Shown here piece by piece: positions 9,596-18,343 of a DNA stretch of 64,000 nt. The notes under the pieces are model-generated. The model worked only from the letters and a program-made list of their open reading frames with translations, was not told the origin of the DNA and made no database searches. The position numbers and the translations under genes are program-made. The DNA is from Pseudomonas putida NBRC 14164. Its GTDB lineage: Bacteria; Pseudomonadota; Gammaproteobacteria; Pseudomonadales; Pseudomonadaceae. The stretch is taken from positions 4,334,501 through 4,398,500 of the forward strand of contig NC_021505.1 of the NCBI RefSeq assembly GCF_000412675.1, read 5' to 3'. Position 1 is the first letter of the stretch; the number at the start of each line of letters is the position of its first letter.

Positions 9596-10185
9596 TCCTC
9601 TACTCGTTCCGCCGCTGCCCCTGGGCCATGCGCGCGCGCCTGGCCTTGCGTTATGCCGGGTGCGAGGTGGAAATCTGTGAGGTGGCGATGAAGAACAAGC
9701 CGGCAGCACTGCTGGCCTTGTCGCCCAAGGGCACGGTGCCGGTGCTGGATACCGGTGCCGGGGTACTGGAAGAAAGCCTGGACATCATGCGCTGGGCGTT
9801 GACGCAAAACGACCCGCAGGGCTGGCAGCTACAGGCTGACCCTGTGGCCGCGCAGCAAGCTGAAGCCCTGATTGCTCGCAATGACAGCACATTCAAGGCG
9901 CAGGTGAACCTGTACAAGTATGCCGAACGCTACCCGGAGCACTCCCGCGAGCATTACCGCCAGCAGGCTGAAACCTGGCTGGCGGAGCTCGAAGGCCTGC
10001 TGGCCGGCCGGCCCTACCTGCTGGCCGACCACCCGAGCATTGCCGATGCCGCGTTGCTGCCCCTGATGCGCCAGTTTGCCGGGGTCGAACCGCAGTGGTT
10101 CGCCGAGGCGGCTTATCCGCGGGTGCGGAGCTGGCTGGAGGGGTGGTTGGCTTCGGAGCTGTTCAGGTCAGTCATGGCCAAATGA
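9592..10185 (+). CDS. Glutathione S-transferase family protein
   Basis: 197 residues. I chose GTG at 9592 because GGAGG (9580-9584) lies 7 bases before it; a GTG at 9586 would be only one base away. The start lies inside the sbcC stop (GTGA). The N-terminal thioredoxin-like domain has a CPWA motif at residues 9-12, and later KGTVPVLD matches the cis-proline glutathione-binding loop; the C-terminal half is the alpha-helical GST domain. A cysteine as the N-terminal active residue suggests an omega- or glutaredoxin-like enzyme. The physiological substrate is unknown. Coupling to sbcDC implies co-expression but does not prove a role in repair. Confidence 0.85.
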   Translation: MILYSFRRCPWAMRARLALRYAGCEVEICEVAMKNKPAALLALSPKGTVPVLDTGAGVLEESLDIMRWALTQNDPQGWQLQADPVAAQQAEALIARNDSTFKAQVNLYKYAERYPEHSREHYRQQAETWLAELEGLLAGRPYLLADHPSIADAALLPLMRQFAGVEPQWFAEAAYPRVRSWLEGWLASELFRSVMAK

Positions 10186-10220
10186 GTTCACGCGATCCCT
10201 CGTAGGAGACCGCACAAGGC

Positions 10221-10397
10221 TCAGTGCTGCTGTTTGCCACTCAACGCCGCATGGAAATTGGCACTCTGGCGCAGGTACTGCTCGGTGTAGCTGTGGGTGG
10301 CAGAAGCCTTGCTGCTGTCGGCATGGGCATGCGCCGGCAGTACGACCGATGCGGAAATGGCGGATGCGGCAATAACCGGGAAGAGATTGAAGTTCAT
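10221..10397 (-). CDS. Small exported protein, 58 aa, unknown function
   Basis: From ATG at 10397, with GAGG 8 bases upstream, the product is 58 residues. The first 26 look like a signal peptide (MNFNLFPVIAASAISASVV, then AHAHA), leaving a mature peptide of about 32 residues (DSSKASATHSYTEQYLRQS onward) that is polar and His/Gln-rich. It lies downstream of the lactonase-like gene on the same strand, with a 122-base gap. I do not recognise the family. Signal peptide and SD make it a credible gene. Confidence 0.65.
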   Translation of the reverse strand: MNFNLFPVIAASAISASVVLPAHAHADSSKASATHSYTEQYLRQSANFHAALSGKQQH

Positions 10398-10519
10398 CTG
10401 GGCTGACCTCGACGGCGGTGGTTTGACGGTGGCCCGTTTGGGCCTTGGGTCAAACTTACGCCGCCGAGGCCGCACGCAAAAATTCATTGCGGCAGTACCG
10501 ATTATCACGCTGATCGATA

Positions 10520-11662
10520 TCACTCGATGAACTTGAGGTCCGACGGTGCATCCTGCTGCAGCGTCTGCACCGTCTCCAGCAGCTTGCCACTGCGCGGATC
10601 GCGACGTATCACCACGATCTGGTTGCTCTTCTGGTTGGCCACCAGCAGGAAGTTGTCACTCGGGTCCAGGGCAAACTCCCGAGGGTGATCGCCTTCTACC
10701 GGGCGACGCTGCAGGAACGTCAACTGGCCATCCTGCTTGCCTACGCTGAACACCACAATTTCATTGGCCGTGCCACGGTTGCTCACGTACAGGAAGCGCC
10801 CGTCCGCCGACAGGTGCAAGCCACCTGCTGCCTTCGCTGCGGCCTCCTGGCGCTCGGTCAGGGGTAAGCGCTGGCGTTCAATCAGGTTGCCGTCCTGCAC
10901 ATCGAACATCACCACTTCGGCGTTCATTTCCAGGGTGAGGTAGGCGTGCCGGCCCTTGGCGTCGAACAGCAGGTGACGCGGCCCGCTGCCCGGCGGCAAG
11001 GCCACGGACGCAGGTATCGCCGCTGTCAGCGGGTGGTCCGCACTGGCACCGTCGTAGCGGTAGATGAACACCTTGTCGGCACCCAGGTCGCTGGCATACA
11101 GGTGCTGGCCATCCGGCGACAGCACCAGCGAATGCACGTGGGCACCGGCCTGGCGCTCAGGGTTGACCCCGCTCGCCTTATGCCGGGCCTGTTGCACCAC
11201 GGGCTTGAGCGTGCCGTCCTTGGTAACCGGGATCACCACCAGGCTGCCACCGGGGTCAGGGTTGACCGCGTAGTTGGCCACGAACAGGTAGCGCTGGTCA
11301 CGGCTGAGGCTGGCGTGGGTGGGCTCGTCGCCCTGGGTGGCCACTTGGTTGAGCGGCTTGATTTCGCCTTTGCTGCTGATGCTGAAACTGCTGGCATGGC
11401 CCTGCGGGGTCTCATTCACCGTAAACAGCTGGCGCTGGTCGGCCGACAGCACCAGCCAGGAAGGGCTGACGCTCTTCACCACCTGCAGGGGCGTGGAGTC
11501 GATACGGCCGGCCTTGTCGTCGAACTGATACCGGTAGATGCCCTGGCTGGCACCATCGGTATAGCTGCCCACCAGCAAGGTAGCGGCGTGGGAATTGATC
11601 GTGAGGCTCATCAGGCTAGCGGTCAGCAGGCTCGTCCAGGTCCGGTTCATCTTGGTCATCAT
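10520..11662 (-). CDS. Exported lactonase-like beta-propeller (YbhE/6-phosphogluconolactonase family)
   Basis: About 380 residues. Possible starts are the paired ATGs at 11662/11659 and ATG 11650; none has a strong SD, so the exact start is uncertain. An N-terminal signal peptide (NRTWTSLLTASLMSLTINS, ending HAA) precedes a seven-bladed propeller with YTDGASQGIYRY, HVHSLVLSPDGQHLYASDLG, GSGPRHLLF and HPREFALDPSDNFLL. This is the COG2706 lactonase family, some members of which hydrolyse 6-phosphogluconolactone. Because this one is exported, that cytoplasmic role is doubtful; a periplasmic lactonase or binding role is possible. Its 5' end overlaps the next gene upstream. Confidence 0.8.
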   Translation of the reverse strand: MMTKMNRTWTSLLTASLMSLTINSHAATLLVGSYTDGASQGIYRYQFDDKAGRIDSTPLQVVKSVSPSWLVLSADQRQLFTVNETPQGHASSFSISSKGEIKPLNQVATQGDEPTHASLSRDQRYLFVANYAVNPDPGGSLVVIPVTKDGTLKPVVQQARHKASGVNPERQAGAHVHSLVLSPDGQHLYASDLGADKVFIYRYDGASADHPLTAAIPASVALPPGSGPRHLLFDAKGRHAYLTLEMNAEVVMFDVQDGNLIERQRLPLTERQEAAAKAAGGLHLSADGRFLYVSNRGTANEIVVFSVGKQDGQLTFLQRRPVEGDHPREFALDPSDNFLLVANQKSNQIVVIRRDPRSGKLLETVQTLQQDAPSDLKFIE

Positions 11663-11906
11663 CCGGGGCGCGAAAGGCACTCATACAGACTAGCCGATGC
11701 TCGCCGTTGGCATCGTTGAGTTGCCATTCATCACCGGTGGCAATAGCCGCAGCGACTTGTTCGGGGGTGAAGGACCAGCGACGCAGCTGGCGGCCGTCCA
11801 TGCATTCGACAGTGAGGCCGGATGCGTCGGCGGTGAAATCGAAGGCGTGCAGGCCGTCGATCAGGAGCATGTCGCAGGACTGCAGGGCGGTGGCGAGGGG
11901 GGACAT
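11616..11906 (-). CDS. Conserved small acidic protein, 96 aa
   Basis: 96 residues, starting MSPLATALQSCDMLLIDGLH, with AGGT seven bases upstream. The middle has FDFTADASGLTVECMDGR and RRWSFTPEQVAAA; the tail is very acidic (DDDQDEPDLDEPADR). No signal peptide or membrane segment. The acidic tail overlaps the 5' end of the lactonase-like gene in another frame by up to about 47 bases. I recognise it only as a small Pseudomonas protein of unknown function. The overlapping frame makes its extreme C-terminus less certain. Confidence 0.6.
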   Translation of the reverse strand: MSPLATALQSCDMLLIDGLHAFDFTADASGLTVECMDGRQLRRWSFTPEQVAAAIATGDEWQLNDANGEHRLVCMSAFRAPDDDQDEPDLDEPADR

Positions 11907-11956
11907 GGGGGTACCTGTGGGAGATGTGGCGGCATTATAACCCTTGTGCTGCGAAT

Positions 11957-11973
11957 GGGCCGCAAAGCGGCCC
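11957..11973 (-). other. Short GC-rich hairpin after the RND gene
   Basis: GGGCCGC, AAA, GCGGCCC forms a perfect 7-bp stem with a 3-base loop, 9 bases beyond the stop of the RND exporter. It lacks a T-run, so it may stabilise the 3' end or be a weak terminator. Confidence 0.35.
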
Positions 11974-11981
11974 CTTGCGAT

Positions 11982-14357
11982 TCAGTGGGCGAAAATCGAG
12001 CCCCCCTCCTTGCCCACCATCTTCTCCGGCTTTATCAGGAACCGTGCCAGCGCCGGCAGCAGCCACAGCGCGCCAAACATGTTCCACAGCAGCATGAAGG
12101 TCAGCATCAGCCCCATATCAGCCTGGAACTTGATTGCCGAGAAGATCCAGGTGCACACGCCGATGGCCAGGCACAAGCCAGTGAACAGCACGGCTTTACC
12201 CGTCGAACGCAGGGTCTGGTAATAGGCCTCCTGCAACGGCAGCCCGGCACGCAGGAAACTTTCCAGCCGGCTGTAGATGTAGATGCCGTAATCCACGCCA
12301 ATCCCCACGCCCAGCGCCACTACCGGCAAGGTCGCCACCTTCACCCCGATGCCCATGTAGGCCATCAGCGCATTGCCCAGCACCGAGGTCAGTACCAGCG
12401 GCAGGACGATGCAGAGGGTGGCGGCGAACGAGCGGAAGGTGATCAGGCACATCACTGCCACACAGATGTACACCAGGGTCAGGATGGTCAGCTCGGCCGA
12501 CTTGATCACCTCGTTGGTCGCTGCCTCGATCCCGGCGTTGCCCGCCGCCAGCAGGAACTGCAGGCCTTCCTTGTTGTGGCTGTCGGCAAACGCCTTGGCC
12601 GCGGCAGTAACCCGCTCCAGGGTCTCGGCCTTGTGGTCGTTGAGGAACACCAGCACCGGCGCCAGCGAGCAGTCACCGTCGTACAGGCCATCTGCACGGG
12701 CGATGGAGTTGTTGAGGATGTCCGGGTTACGCGACAGGGTTTCCCATTTCAGGCTGCCCTCGTTCATGCCCTTGATCACCTGCTTGGACACGGTCACCAG
12801 GGAAATCGCCGACTGCACACCCGGGGTGTTCTGCATGGTCCACATCAGCTCGTCGATCGGCGCCATGGTCGAGTGGACCGAGCACTGCTCCGGCGGGGTC
12901 TTGACCATGATCACCAGCACGTCGGAACTGGTCGAGTAGTTGCTGATGATGAAGCTGTTGTCCTGGTTGTAGCGCGAGTCGGGGCGCAGCTCAGGCGCGC
13001 CCTGGTCGAGGTCTCCGATCTTCAGGTTCTGGCTGTACCACAGGCCGCCGGCGAAGGCGACCAGCGCCAGGGTTACAGACACCGGCGCCACCTTGGCACT
13101 GGCGAAGTTCGACAACAGGCGCCAGAACGGGTGCTCGCGGGTGGCGTCCTTCTTGCTGCGCTCGATGGCCTTCTTGCTGATGCCAACGTAGGAAATAGCC
13201 ACCGGCAACAGGATCAGGTTGGTGAATACGATCACCGCCACGCCGATGGACGCACCGATGGCCAGCTCGCGGATCACCCCGATATCGATGATCAGCAGGG
13301 TGATGAAGCCCACCGCGTCGGCGAGGATGGCGATCATGCCCGGCAGGAACAGCTGGCGGAAGGTGCGCCTGGCCGCCGTGAGGGCGTTGTCGGCGTCACT
13401 CGACTGCAAGGCGATGCCGTTGATCTTCTGCACCCCGTGAGAAATGCCGATGGCGAAGATCAGGAACGGTACCAACATCGAGTAAGGGTCCAGGCCAAAG
13501 CCCACCGCATGCATCAGCCCAAGCTGCCAGACCACCGCCACCAGGGTGGTGATGAGCACGGCAATGGTGCTGCGGATGCACCAGGTGAACCAGTACAGCA
13601 GCACCCAGGTAATGGCCAGGGCGACGCCGAAGAACATCGCCACCATCACCAGGCCATCAATCAGGTCACCGACCTTCTTGGCAAAGCCGACAATGTGGAT
13701 TTTCACATTGGGGTTCTGCGCCTGGAACTTGTCGCGGATCTTCTCTTCCAGCAGGTGCGAGAATTGCTGGTAGTCCAGCTTCACCTGCTTGCCCGGGTCC
13801 TGCGGATCGGGGTAGCTCTCCAGCAGCGGTACGTCGACGATGCTGGACTTGAAGTTGTTACCCACCAGGCGCCCCACCTGGCCAGACTTGAGCACGTTGT
13901 CGCGCAGGGTATCGAGGCTGTCCTGTGAGCCGTTGTAAGTGTTGGGGATTACCTCGCCACCGGAAAAGCCCTCTTCGGTCACCTCGCTCCAGCGCACGCT
14001 GGGGCTCCACAGCGACTTCAGCCCGGCACGGTCGACGCCGGGGATGTAGAACACCTCGTCGTGGACCTGGCGCAGGGTCTCCATGTAGTCCTTGTCGAAG
14101 ATGTCGCCATTCACCGCCTCGACCGAAATGCGTACGGTGTTGCCGAGGTTGGCCAGGTCGTTGCGGTGCTCCATCATCTGCTCGATGAACGGGTGCTGCA
14201 GCGGGATCATCTTCTCGAAGCTGGTGGACGGGCGAATCTGCGTGGCCTGCCAGAACAGGAAAATGCTCACCAGCACGCACAGCGCGATGACCACGGGGCG
14301 GTTGTTGAAGATCAGGCGTTCGAGCAGCGTGGCCTTGTCCTGGTGGTGCGGGTGCAT
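11982..14357 (-). CDS. RND-superfamily (MMPL/HAE3-type) exporter
   Basis: 791 residues from ATG 14357, which has GGGAG 9 bases upstream; an ATG at 14381 overlapping the previous stop is also in frame. Topology is that of single-protein RND exporters: one N-terminal helix (VVIALCVLVSIFLFWQA), a large periplasmic loop, five helices, another helix and loop (about 430-610), then a second five-helix set. Motifs include VALGVGIGVDYGIYIYSR and FAIGISHGVQKING near the two central helices, where the proton relay sits. HAE3 members move hydrophobic molecules such as hopanoids or lipids; the substrate here is unknown. It forms an operon with the YCF48-type gene upstream. The DUF1302/DUF1329 genes often found with this pair are absent. 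Confidence 0.88.
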   Translation of the reverse strand: MHPHHQDKATLLERLIFNNRPVVIALCVLVSIFLFWQATQIRPSTSFEKMIPLQHPFIEQMMEHRNDLANLGNTVRISVEAVNGDIFDKDYMETLRQVHDEVFYIPGVDRAGLKSLWSPSVRWSEVTEEGFSGGEVIPNTYNGSQDSLDTLRDNVLKSGQVGRLVGNNFKSSIVDVPLLESYPDPQDPGKQVKLDYQQFSHLLEEKIRDKFQAQNPNVKIHIVGFAKKVGDLIDGLVMVAMFFGVALAITWVLLYWFTWCIRSTIAVLITTLVAVVWQLGLMHAVGFGLDPYSMLVPFLIFAIGISHGVQKINGIALQSSDADNALTAARRTFRQLFLPGMIAILADAVGFITLLIIDIGVIRELAIGASIGVAVIVFTNLILLPVAISYVGISKKAIERSKKDATREHPFWRLLSNFASAKVAPVSVTLALVAFAGGLWYSQNLKIGDLDQGAPELRPDSRYNQDNSFIISNYSTSSDVLVIMVKTPPEQCSVHSTMAPIDELMWTMQNTPGVQSAISLVTVSKQVIKGMNEGSLKWETLSRNPDILNNSIARADGLYDGDCSLAPVLVFLNDHKAETLERVTAAAKAFADSHNKEGLQFLLAAGNAGIEAATNEVIKSAELTILTLVYICVAVMCLITFRSFAATLCIVLPLVLTSVLGNALMAYMGIGVKVATLPVVALGVGIGVDYGIYIYSRLESFLRAGLPLQEAYYQTLRSTGKAVLFTGLCLAIGVCTWIFSAIKFQADMGLMLTFMLLWNMFGALWLLPALARFLIKPEKMVGKEGGSIFAH

Positions 14358-14377
14358 GGTAATGCTCTCCCTGCTGG

Positions 14378-15406
14378 TCATTGGCTCGCCCCCTCGGCAC
14401 CCTGGGCATCCGCCAGGTGTACGCCGCCCTGCCCTACCAGCAGCAGGCCGCCATTGGCCAGGCCGCTGACGCCAGCCAGGGCGATGCGGTCGGCACGGTT
14501 GTACACGCTGAAGGTCTGGCCGCCATCGGCACTGCGCAGCACGCTGCCGCCGTTGCCGACCAGCACCAGGGTGCCATCATCGAGAAGCGTAGCGCTTGCC
14601 AGGCCGAATTCGAGGTTGCCGCGCGCGACCTTGAGCTCGATCGGCTGCCAGCTGTCGCCAAAATCGGTGGAACGGAACAGGTTGCCTCGCAGGCCATACG
14701 CCAGCAGGGCGTTCGGCTGGGCGGTGCCGATCACGCCGAACAGCGAGCCCTCGTAAGGGCCCTGGACTTTGGACCAGGTCTGGCCGTTGTCGGCGGAGCG
14801 GAACATGCCACCCTGCTCGCCTACGATGAACAGGCCGGCGTCACGCACCCGGGCGATACCGTTCAGGTGCAACTGGTCAGGGTTGTCCAGTCGCTCGGCC
14901 ACGTCCTGCCAGTGCTGACCGCCGTCTATGGTTTCCAGCAAGGCGCCGTAGGCACCCACGGCAAAGCCGTGCTGGGCGTCAAGGAAGGCAACATCGAGCA
15001 AGGGCGCTTCGCGGGCGAGGTCTTCGAACTGCTTGCTCCAGGTGGCCCCGCCGTCGTTGCTGGCGAGGATCTGCGCATCGTGGCCGACCGCCCAGCCGCG
15101 CTTGTCATCGAGGAAGAACACGGCGGTGAGCAGCTGCCGGGTGGGGACCCGGGCCTGGGTCCAGGTGCTACCCTGGTCGTCGGAGAACAGAATGTGGCCG
15201 CGATCACCCACCACCACCAGGCGCTTGCCGGCATGGGTGGCGTCGATCAACAGGCTTTGGCTGGCCTTGGCGGATTCGGTGGAGTATTCGTCGGCGGCGG
15301 CGGCCTGGGCACTGTCGGCCCACACCCCCAAAGCCAGTGCCAGCACTGCGCTGGCCGCCCATGGCCAGGCACCACGCCTGGCTGGCGCCCGTAGCGGTTC
15401 CCTCAT
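14378..15406 (-). CDS. Exported YCF48/BNR-repeat beta-propeller
   Basis: 342 residues from ATG 15406, preceded by AAGGGGGC; an upstream in-frame start would add residues before the signal peptide. The signal peptide (about 1-36, AVLALALGVWADSAQA) is followed by repeated blades with S/T-x-D-x-G-x-x-W motifs (DDQGSTWTQ, NDGGATWSK, IDGGQHWQD, ADNGQTWSK, TDFGDSWQP, ADGGQTFSV). This is the YCF48/Hcf136 photosystem-assembly-like fold, common in non-photosynthetic bacteria next to HAE3 RND exporters. It is probably a periplasmic partner of the exporter; stop and the RND start region overlap (ATGA at 14378-14381). Confidence 0.85.
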   Translation of the reverse strand: MREPLRAPARRGAWPWAASAVLALALGVWADSAQAAAADEYSTESAKASQSLLIDATHAGKRLVVVGDRGHILFSDDQGSTWTQARVPTRQLLTAVFFLDDKRGWAVGHDAQILASNDGGATWSKQFEDLAREAPLLDVAFLDAQHGFAVGAYGALLETIDGGQHWQDVAERLDNPDQLHLNGIARVRDAGLFIVGEQGGMFRSADNGQTWSKVQGPYEGSLFGVIGTAQPNALLAYGLRGNLFRSTDFGDSWQPIELKVARGNLEFGLASATLLDDGTLVLVGNGGSVLRSADGGQTFSVYNRADRIALAGVSGLANGGLLLVGQGGVHLADAQGAEGASQ

Positions 15407-15563
15407 GACTGCCCCCTTGTTGTGTTCTTGTTGGTGGGTCAATGCATTGCAGGCACTGCGAAAAGCCTGATCTAGAGGCCTGCAATAGCTTGAGGGGATC
15501 GTAGCGGGGATGTTGCCGGGGATACAACGGGCGGGGTGTTATGTTTTGTTGTCGGCCCAAAAA

Positions 15564-15655
15564 GCTTCGCGGGTAAACCCGCTCCCACAGGTGCTACACC
15601 GTCCATGAAAACGGTGAAGTACCTGTGGGAGCGGGTTTACCCGCGAAGAGGCCGG
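15564..15655. repeat. REP pair (REPIN-like), GGGTAAACCC stem type
   Basis: Two REP units face each other: TTCGCGGGTAAACCCGCTCC at the left, and its complement ending CCCGCGAAGAGGCC at the right, with about 35 bases between the CCACAGG heads. It sits 17 bases beyond the pepN stop, where it could protect or end the transcript. Confidence 0.9.
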
Positions 15656-15672
15656 CACTGACTACAGAAAAC

Positions 15673-18330
15673 TCAAGCCAGGCTCTTGCTCACCACTTCA
15701 TACACATCACTGGACAGCTCACCCGAAGCCAGAATCCGCTCCAGCTCACCCTTCATCAGCGCCTGACGCGCAGCGTCATATTTGCGCCAGCGGGTCAGCG
15801 GTGCCAGTTGACGCGAAGCAATCTGCGGGTTCAGCGCATTCAGCTCGATCACCAGGTCCGCCAGGAAACGGTAGCCCGAGCCATCTGCCGCATGGAAGTT
15901 GACCAGATTCTGCCCGGCAAACGCACCCACCAGTGCACGTACCTTGTTCGGGTTCTTCAGGGTGAACGCCGGGTGCTGCATCAACGCCTTGACTCGCGCC
16001 AGCCCGCCCGGCAGCGCGCTGGCCGCCTGCACGCTGAACCACTGGTCCATGACCAGCGGGTTGTCCTTGAAGTGCTCGGCAAAGGCTTCCAGGGCTTTGG
16101 CCCGCTCGGCTTCGAACGGCGAATTCACCAGCACCGCCAGGGCGGTGAGGCGTTCGGTCATGTTGTCGCACTGATCGAACTGCTCCAGGGTCGCTTCCAG
16201 CACCTGCGGCTTGCCGCTCTGCATCAGGTACGACAGGGCGATGTTCTGCAGGCTACGGCGCGCGAAGTGCTCGGCAGAGGCCACGTAGGCAGTGTTGCGC
16301 GACACGTCACGGTTGGCCTGGTAGCGCGCCCACAGGGGGTCGAACAGCTGTGCGGCGATCTGCTGGCGGGCGAACTCACGGGCAGCGTGGATGGCGTCGA
16401 CGTCGGCCACCTGGCTGATTTCGGTGAGGTAGGCCTCGCCCGGCAGCGAAAGCATTTCGGCAACCATGGCCGGGTCCAGCGACGCGTTACCCAGCACGGT
16501 GCCCAAGGCCGTGATCAGGCGCTGGTCGAGTTTCAGGGCTTCGCCGCGTTGATGCTGGCCGATCAGTTCTTGCAGTACCTGCACCGACAGCTGCTGGCCC
16601 GCTTCCCAGCGGTTGAAGCCGTCGCTGTCGTGCTGCATCAGGAACATCAGCTGGTCGCGGTCGTAAGGGAAGCTGAGCTTCACCGGCGCACTGAAGCCGC
16701 GCAGCAGCGAGGGCAGCGGCTTGGCCTGGACACCTTCGAAGGTGAAGGTCTGCTCGGCCTCGGTCACCGACAGCACGCGGCTGGTGCCGCCAGCAGCGGC
16801 TTCACCGGCCAGGCGCAGCGGCAGGTCATTGCCTTCGGCGTCCAGCAGGCCCAGCTCGACCGGGATCACGAACGGCAGCTTCTCGGCCTTGTCCGGGGTT
16901 TGCGGGCAGCTCTGGCGGAAGGTCAGGCTGTAGGTCTGCGCAGCAGCATCATAGGCTTCGCTGACTTCCAGGCGCGGGGTACCGGCCTGGCTGTACCAGC
17001 GCTTGAACTGGGTGAAGTCGACGCCGTTGGCGTCTTCCATGGCCTTGATGAAGTCGTCGGTGGTCACCGCCTGGCCATCATGGCGTTCGAAGTACAGGTC
17101 GCTGCCTTTGCGGAAGCCTTCGTTACCCAGCAAGGTACGGACCATACGCACCACTTCGGCGCCCTTCTCGTACACGGTCAGGGTGTAGAAGTTGGAGATC
17201 TCGATGAAGCTGTCCGGGCGCACGGGATGGGCCATGGGGCCGGCGTCTTCGGCGAACTGGTGGGTGCGCAGGTAGGCGACGTCTTCGATGCGCTTGACCG
17301 TGCGCGAGTTCATGTCGGCGCTGAACTCGGCATCGCGGAACACCGTGAAGCCTTCTTTCAGCGACAGCTGGAACCAGTCACGGCAGGTGACACGGTTACC
17401 CGACCAGTTGTGGAAATACTCGTGGGCGACCACGCCTTCGACGCGCTGGTGCGCGGCATCGGTGGCGGTTTCGGCACGGGCCAGCACACAGCTGGAATTG
17501 AAAATGTTCAGGCCCTTGTTTTCCATGGCGCCCATGTTGAAGTCGTTGACCGCAACAATCATGAAGATGTCCAGATCGTACTCGCGGCCGTAGACTTCTT
17601 CGTCCCAGCGCATGGACTTCTTCAGGCTGACCATGGCGTGGTCGCACTTGTCGAGGTTTTCGGGCTCGACATAGATGCGCAGCATCACATCGCGGCCAGA
17701 CTGACGTGTGAAGTTGTCCTCGACGCACCACAAGTCACCGGCCACCAGCGCGAACAGGTAGGCCGGCTTCCTGAACGGGTCTTCCCAGGTTGCCCAGTGG
17801 CGGCCATCTTCAGCCGGCCCGCTGCCGGTCGGGTTGCCGTTCGACAGCAGCACCGGGTAGCGATGCTGCTCGGCAATCACCGTGGTGGTGAAGGTGCTCA
17901 TCACGTCCGGGCGGTCGAGGTAGTAGGTGATCTTGCGGAAGCCCTCGGCCTCGCACTGGGTGCAGAACATCTTGCCCGACTTGTACAGGCCTTCCAGTGC
18001 AGTGTTGCTCTCGGGGTGGATCTTCACGCTGGTGTCGAGGGTGAAGTGCTCGGCCTTGGGCTGCAGCGTCAGGCTGTCGGCTGCGAGCTGGTAGTCGCCC
18101 GCCTGCAGTTCCTGATCGTCCAGCGCGGCGCGCAGCAGTTCCAGCTGCTGGCCGTCGAGCACCAGCGGCGGCAGGCCGGCACCGCGTGCCGGGTTGCGGC
18201 GCATGACCAGTTGCGCGTGAACCAGGGTGTGGTCCTCGAACAGCTCGAAGGTCAGGTGCGTCTCGTCGATCAGGTACTCGGGCGCCTGGTAATCCTTCAG
18301 GTAGATCACTTGCGGTTGTTCGGTACGCAT
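15673..18330 (-). CDS. pepN: Aminopeptidase N (M1 family)
   Basis: 885 residues, the normal length for bacterial PepN. It removes N-terminal residues from peptides in the cytoplasm; zinc is bound by HEYFH (His303, Glu304, His307) and Glu326, the HEXXH-X18-E pattern. The substrate motif MGAMEN lies just before it. The start MRTEQPQVIYLKDYQ has AAGGA seven bases upstream. It is the last gene of the run nadK-phosphatase-rhomboid-yeaC-DUF2797-pepN, all on the minus strand with tiny gaps, and ends near a REP pair. Confidence 0.97.
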   Translation of the reverse strand: MRTEQPQVIYLKDYQAPEYLIDETHLTFELFEDHTLVHAQLVMRRNPARGAGLPPLVLDGQQLELLRAALDDQELQAGDYQLAADSLTLQPKAEHFTLDTSVKIHPESNTALEGLYKSGKMFCTQCEAEGFRKITYYLDRPDVMSTFTTTVIAEQHRYPVLLSNGNPTGSGPAEDGRHWATWEDPFRKPAYLFALVAGDLWCVEDNFTRQSGRDVMLRIYVEPENLDKCDHAMVSLKKSMRWDEEVYGREYDLDIFMIVAVNDFNMGAMENKGLNIFNSSCVLARAETATDAAHQRVEGVVAHEYFHNWSGNRVTCRDWFQLSLKEGFTVFRDAEFSADMNSRTVKRIEDVAYLRTHQFAEDAGPMAHPVRPDSFIEISNFYTLTVYEKGAEVVRMVRTLLGNEGFRKGSDLYFERHDGQAVTTDDFIKAMEDANGVDFTQFKRWYSQAGTPRLEVSEAYDAAAQTYSLTFRQSCPQTPDKAEKLPFVIPVELGLLDAEGNDLPLRLAGEAAAGGTSRVLSVTEAEQTFTFEGVQAKPLPSLLRGFSAPVKLSFPYDRDQLMFLMQHDSDGFNRWEAGQQLSVQVLQELIGQHQRGEALKLDQRLITALGTVLGNASLDPAMVAEMLSLPGEAYLTEISQVADVDAIHAAREFARQQIAAQLFDPLWARYQANRDVSRNTAYVASAEHFARRSLQNIALSYLMQSGKPQVLEATLEQFDQCDNMTERLTALAVLVNSPFEAERAKALEAFAEHFKDNPLVMDQWFSVQAASALPGGLARVKALMQHPAFTLKNPNKVRALVGAFAGQNLVNFHAADGSGYRFLADLVIELNALNPQIASRQLAPLTRWRKYDAARQALMKGELERILASGELSSDVYEVVSKSLA

Positions 18331-18343
18331 GTGCAGGTCCTTT

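Noticed and set aside
11909..11925. CCTGTGGGAG upstream of the 96-aa gene, matching a REP head
   Set aside because: Only ten bases, no stem partner; too short to claim a REP unit.
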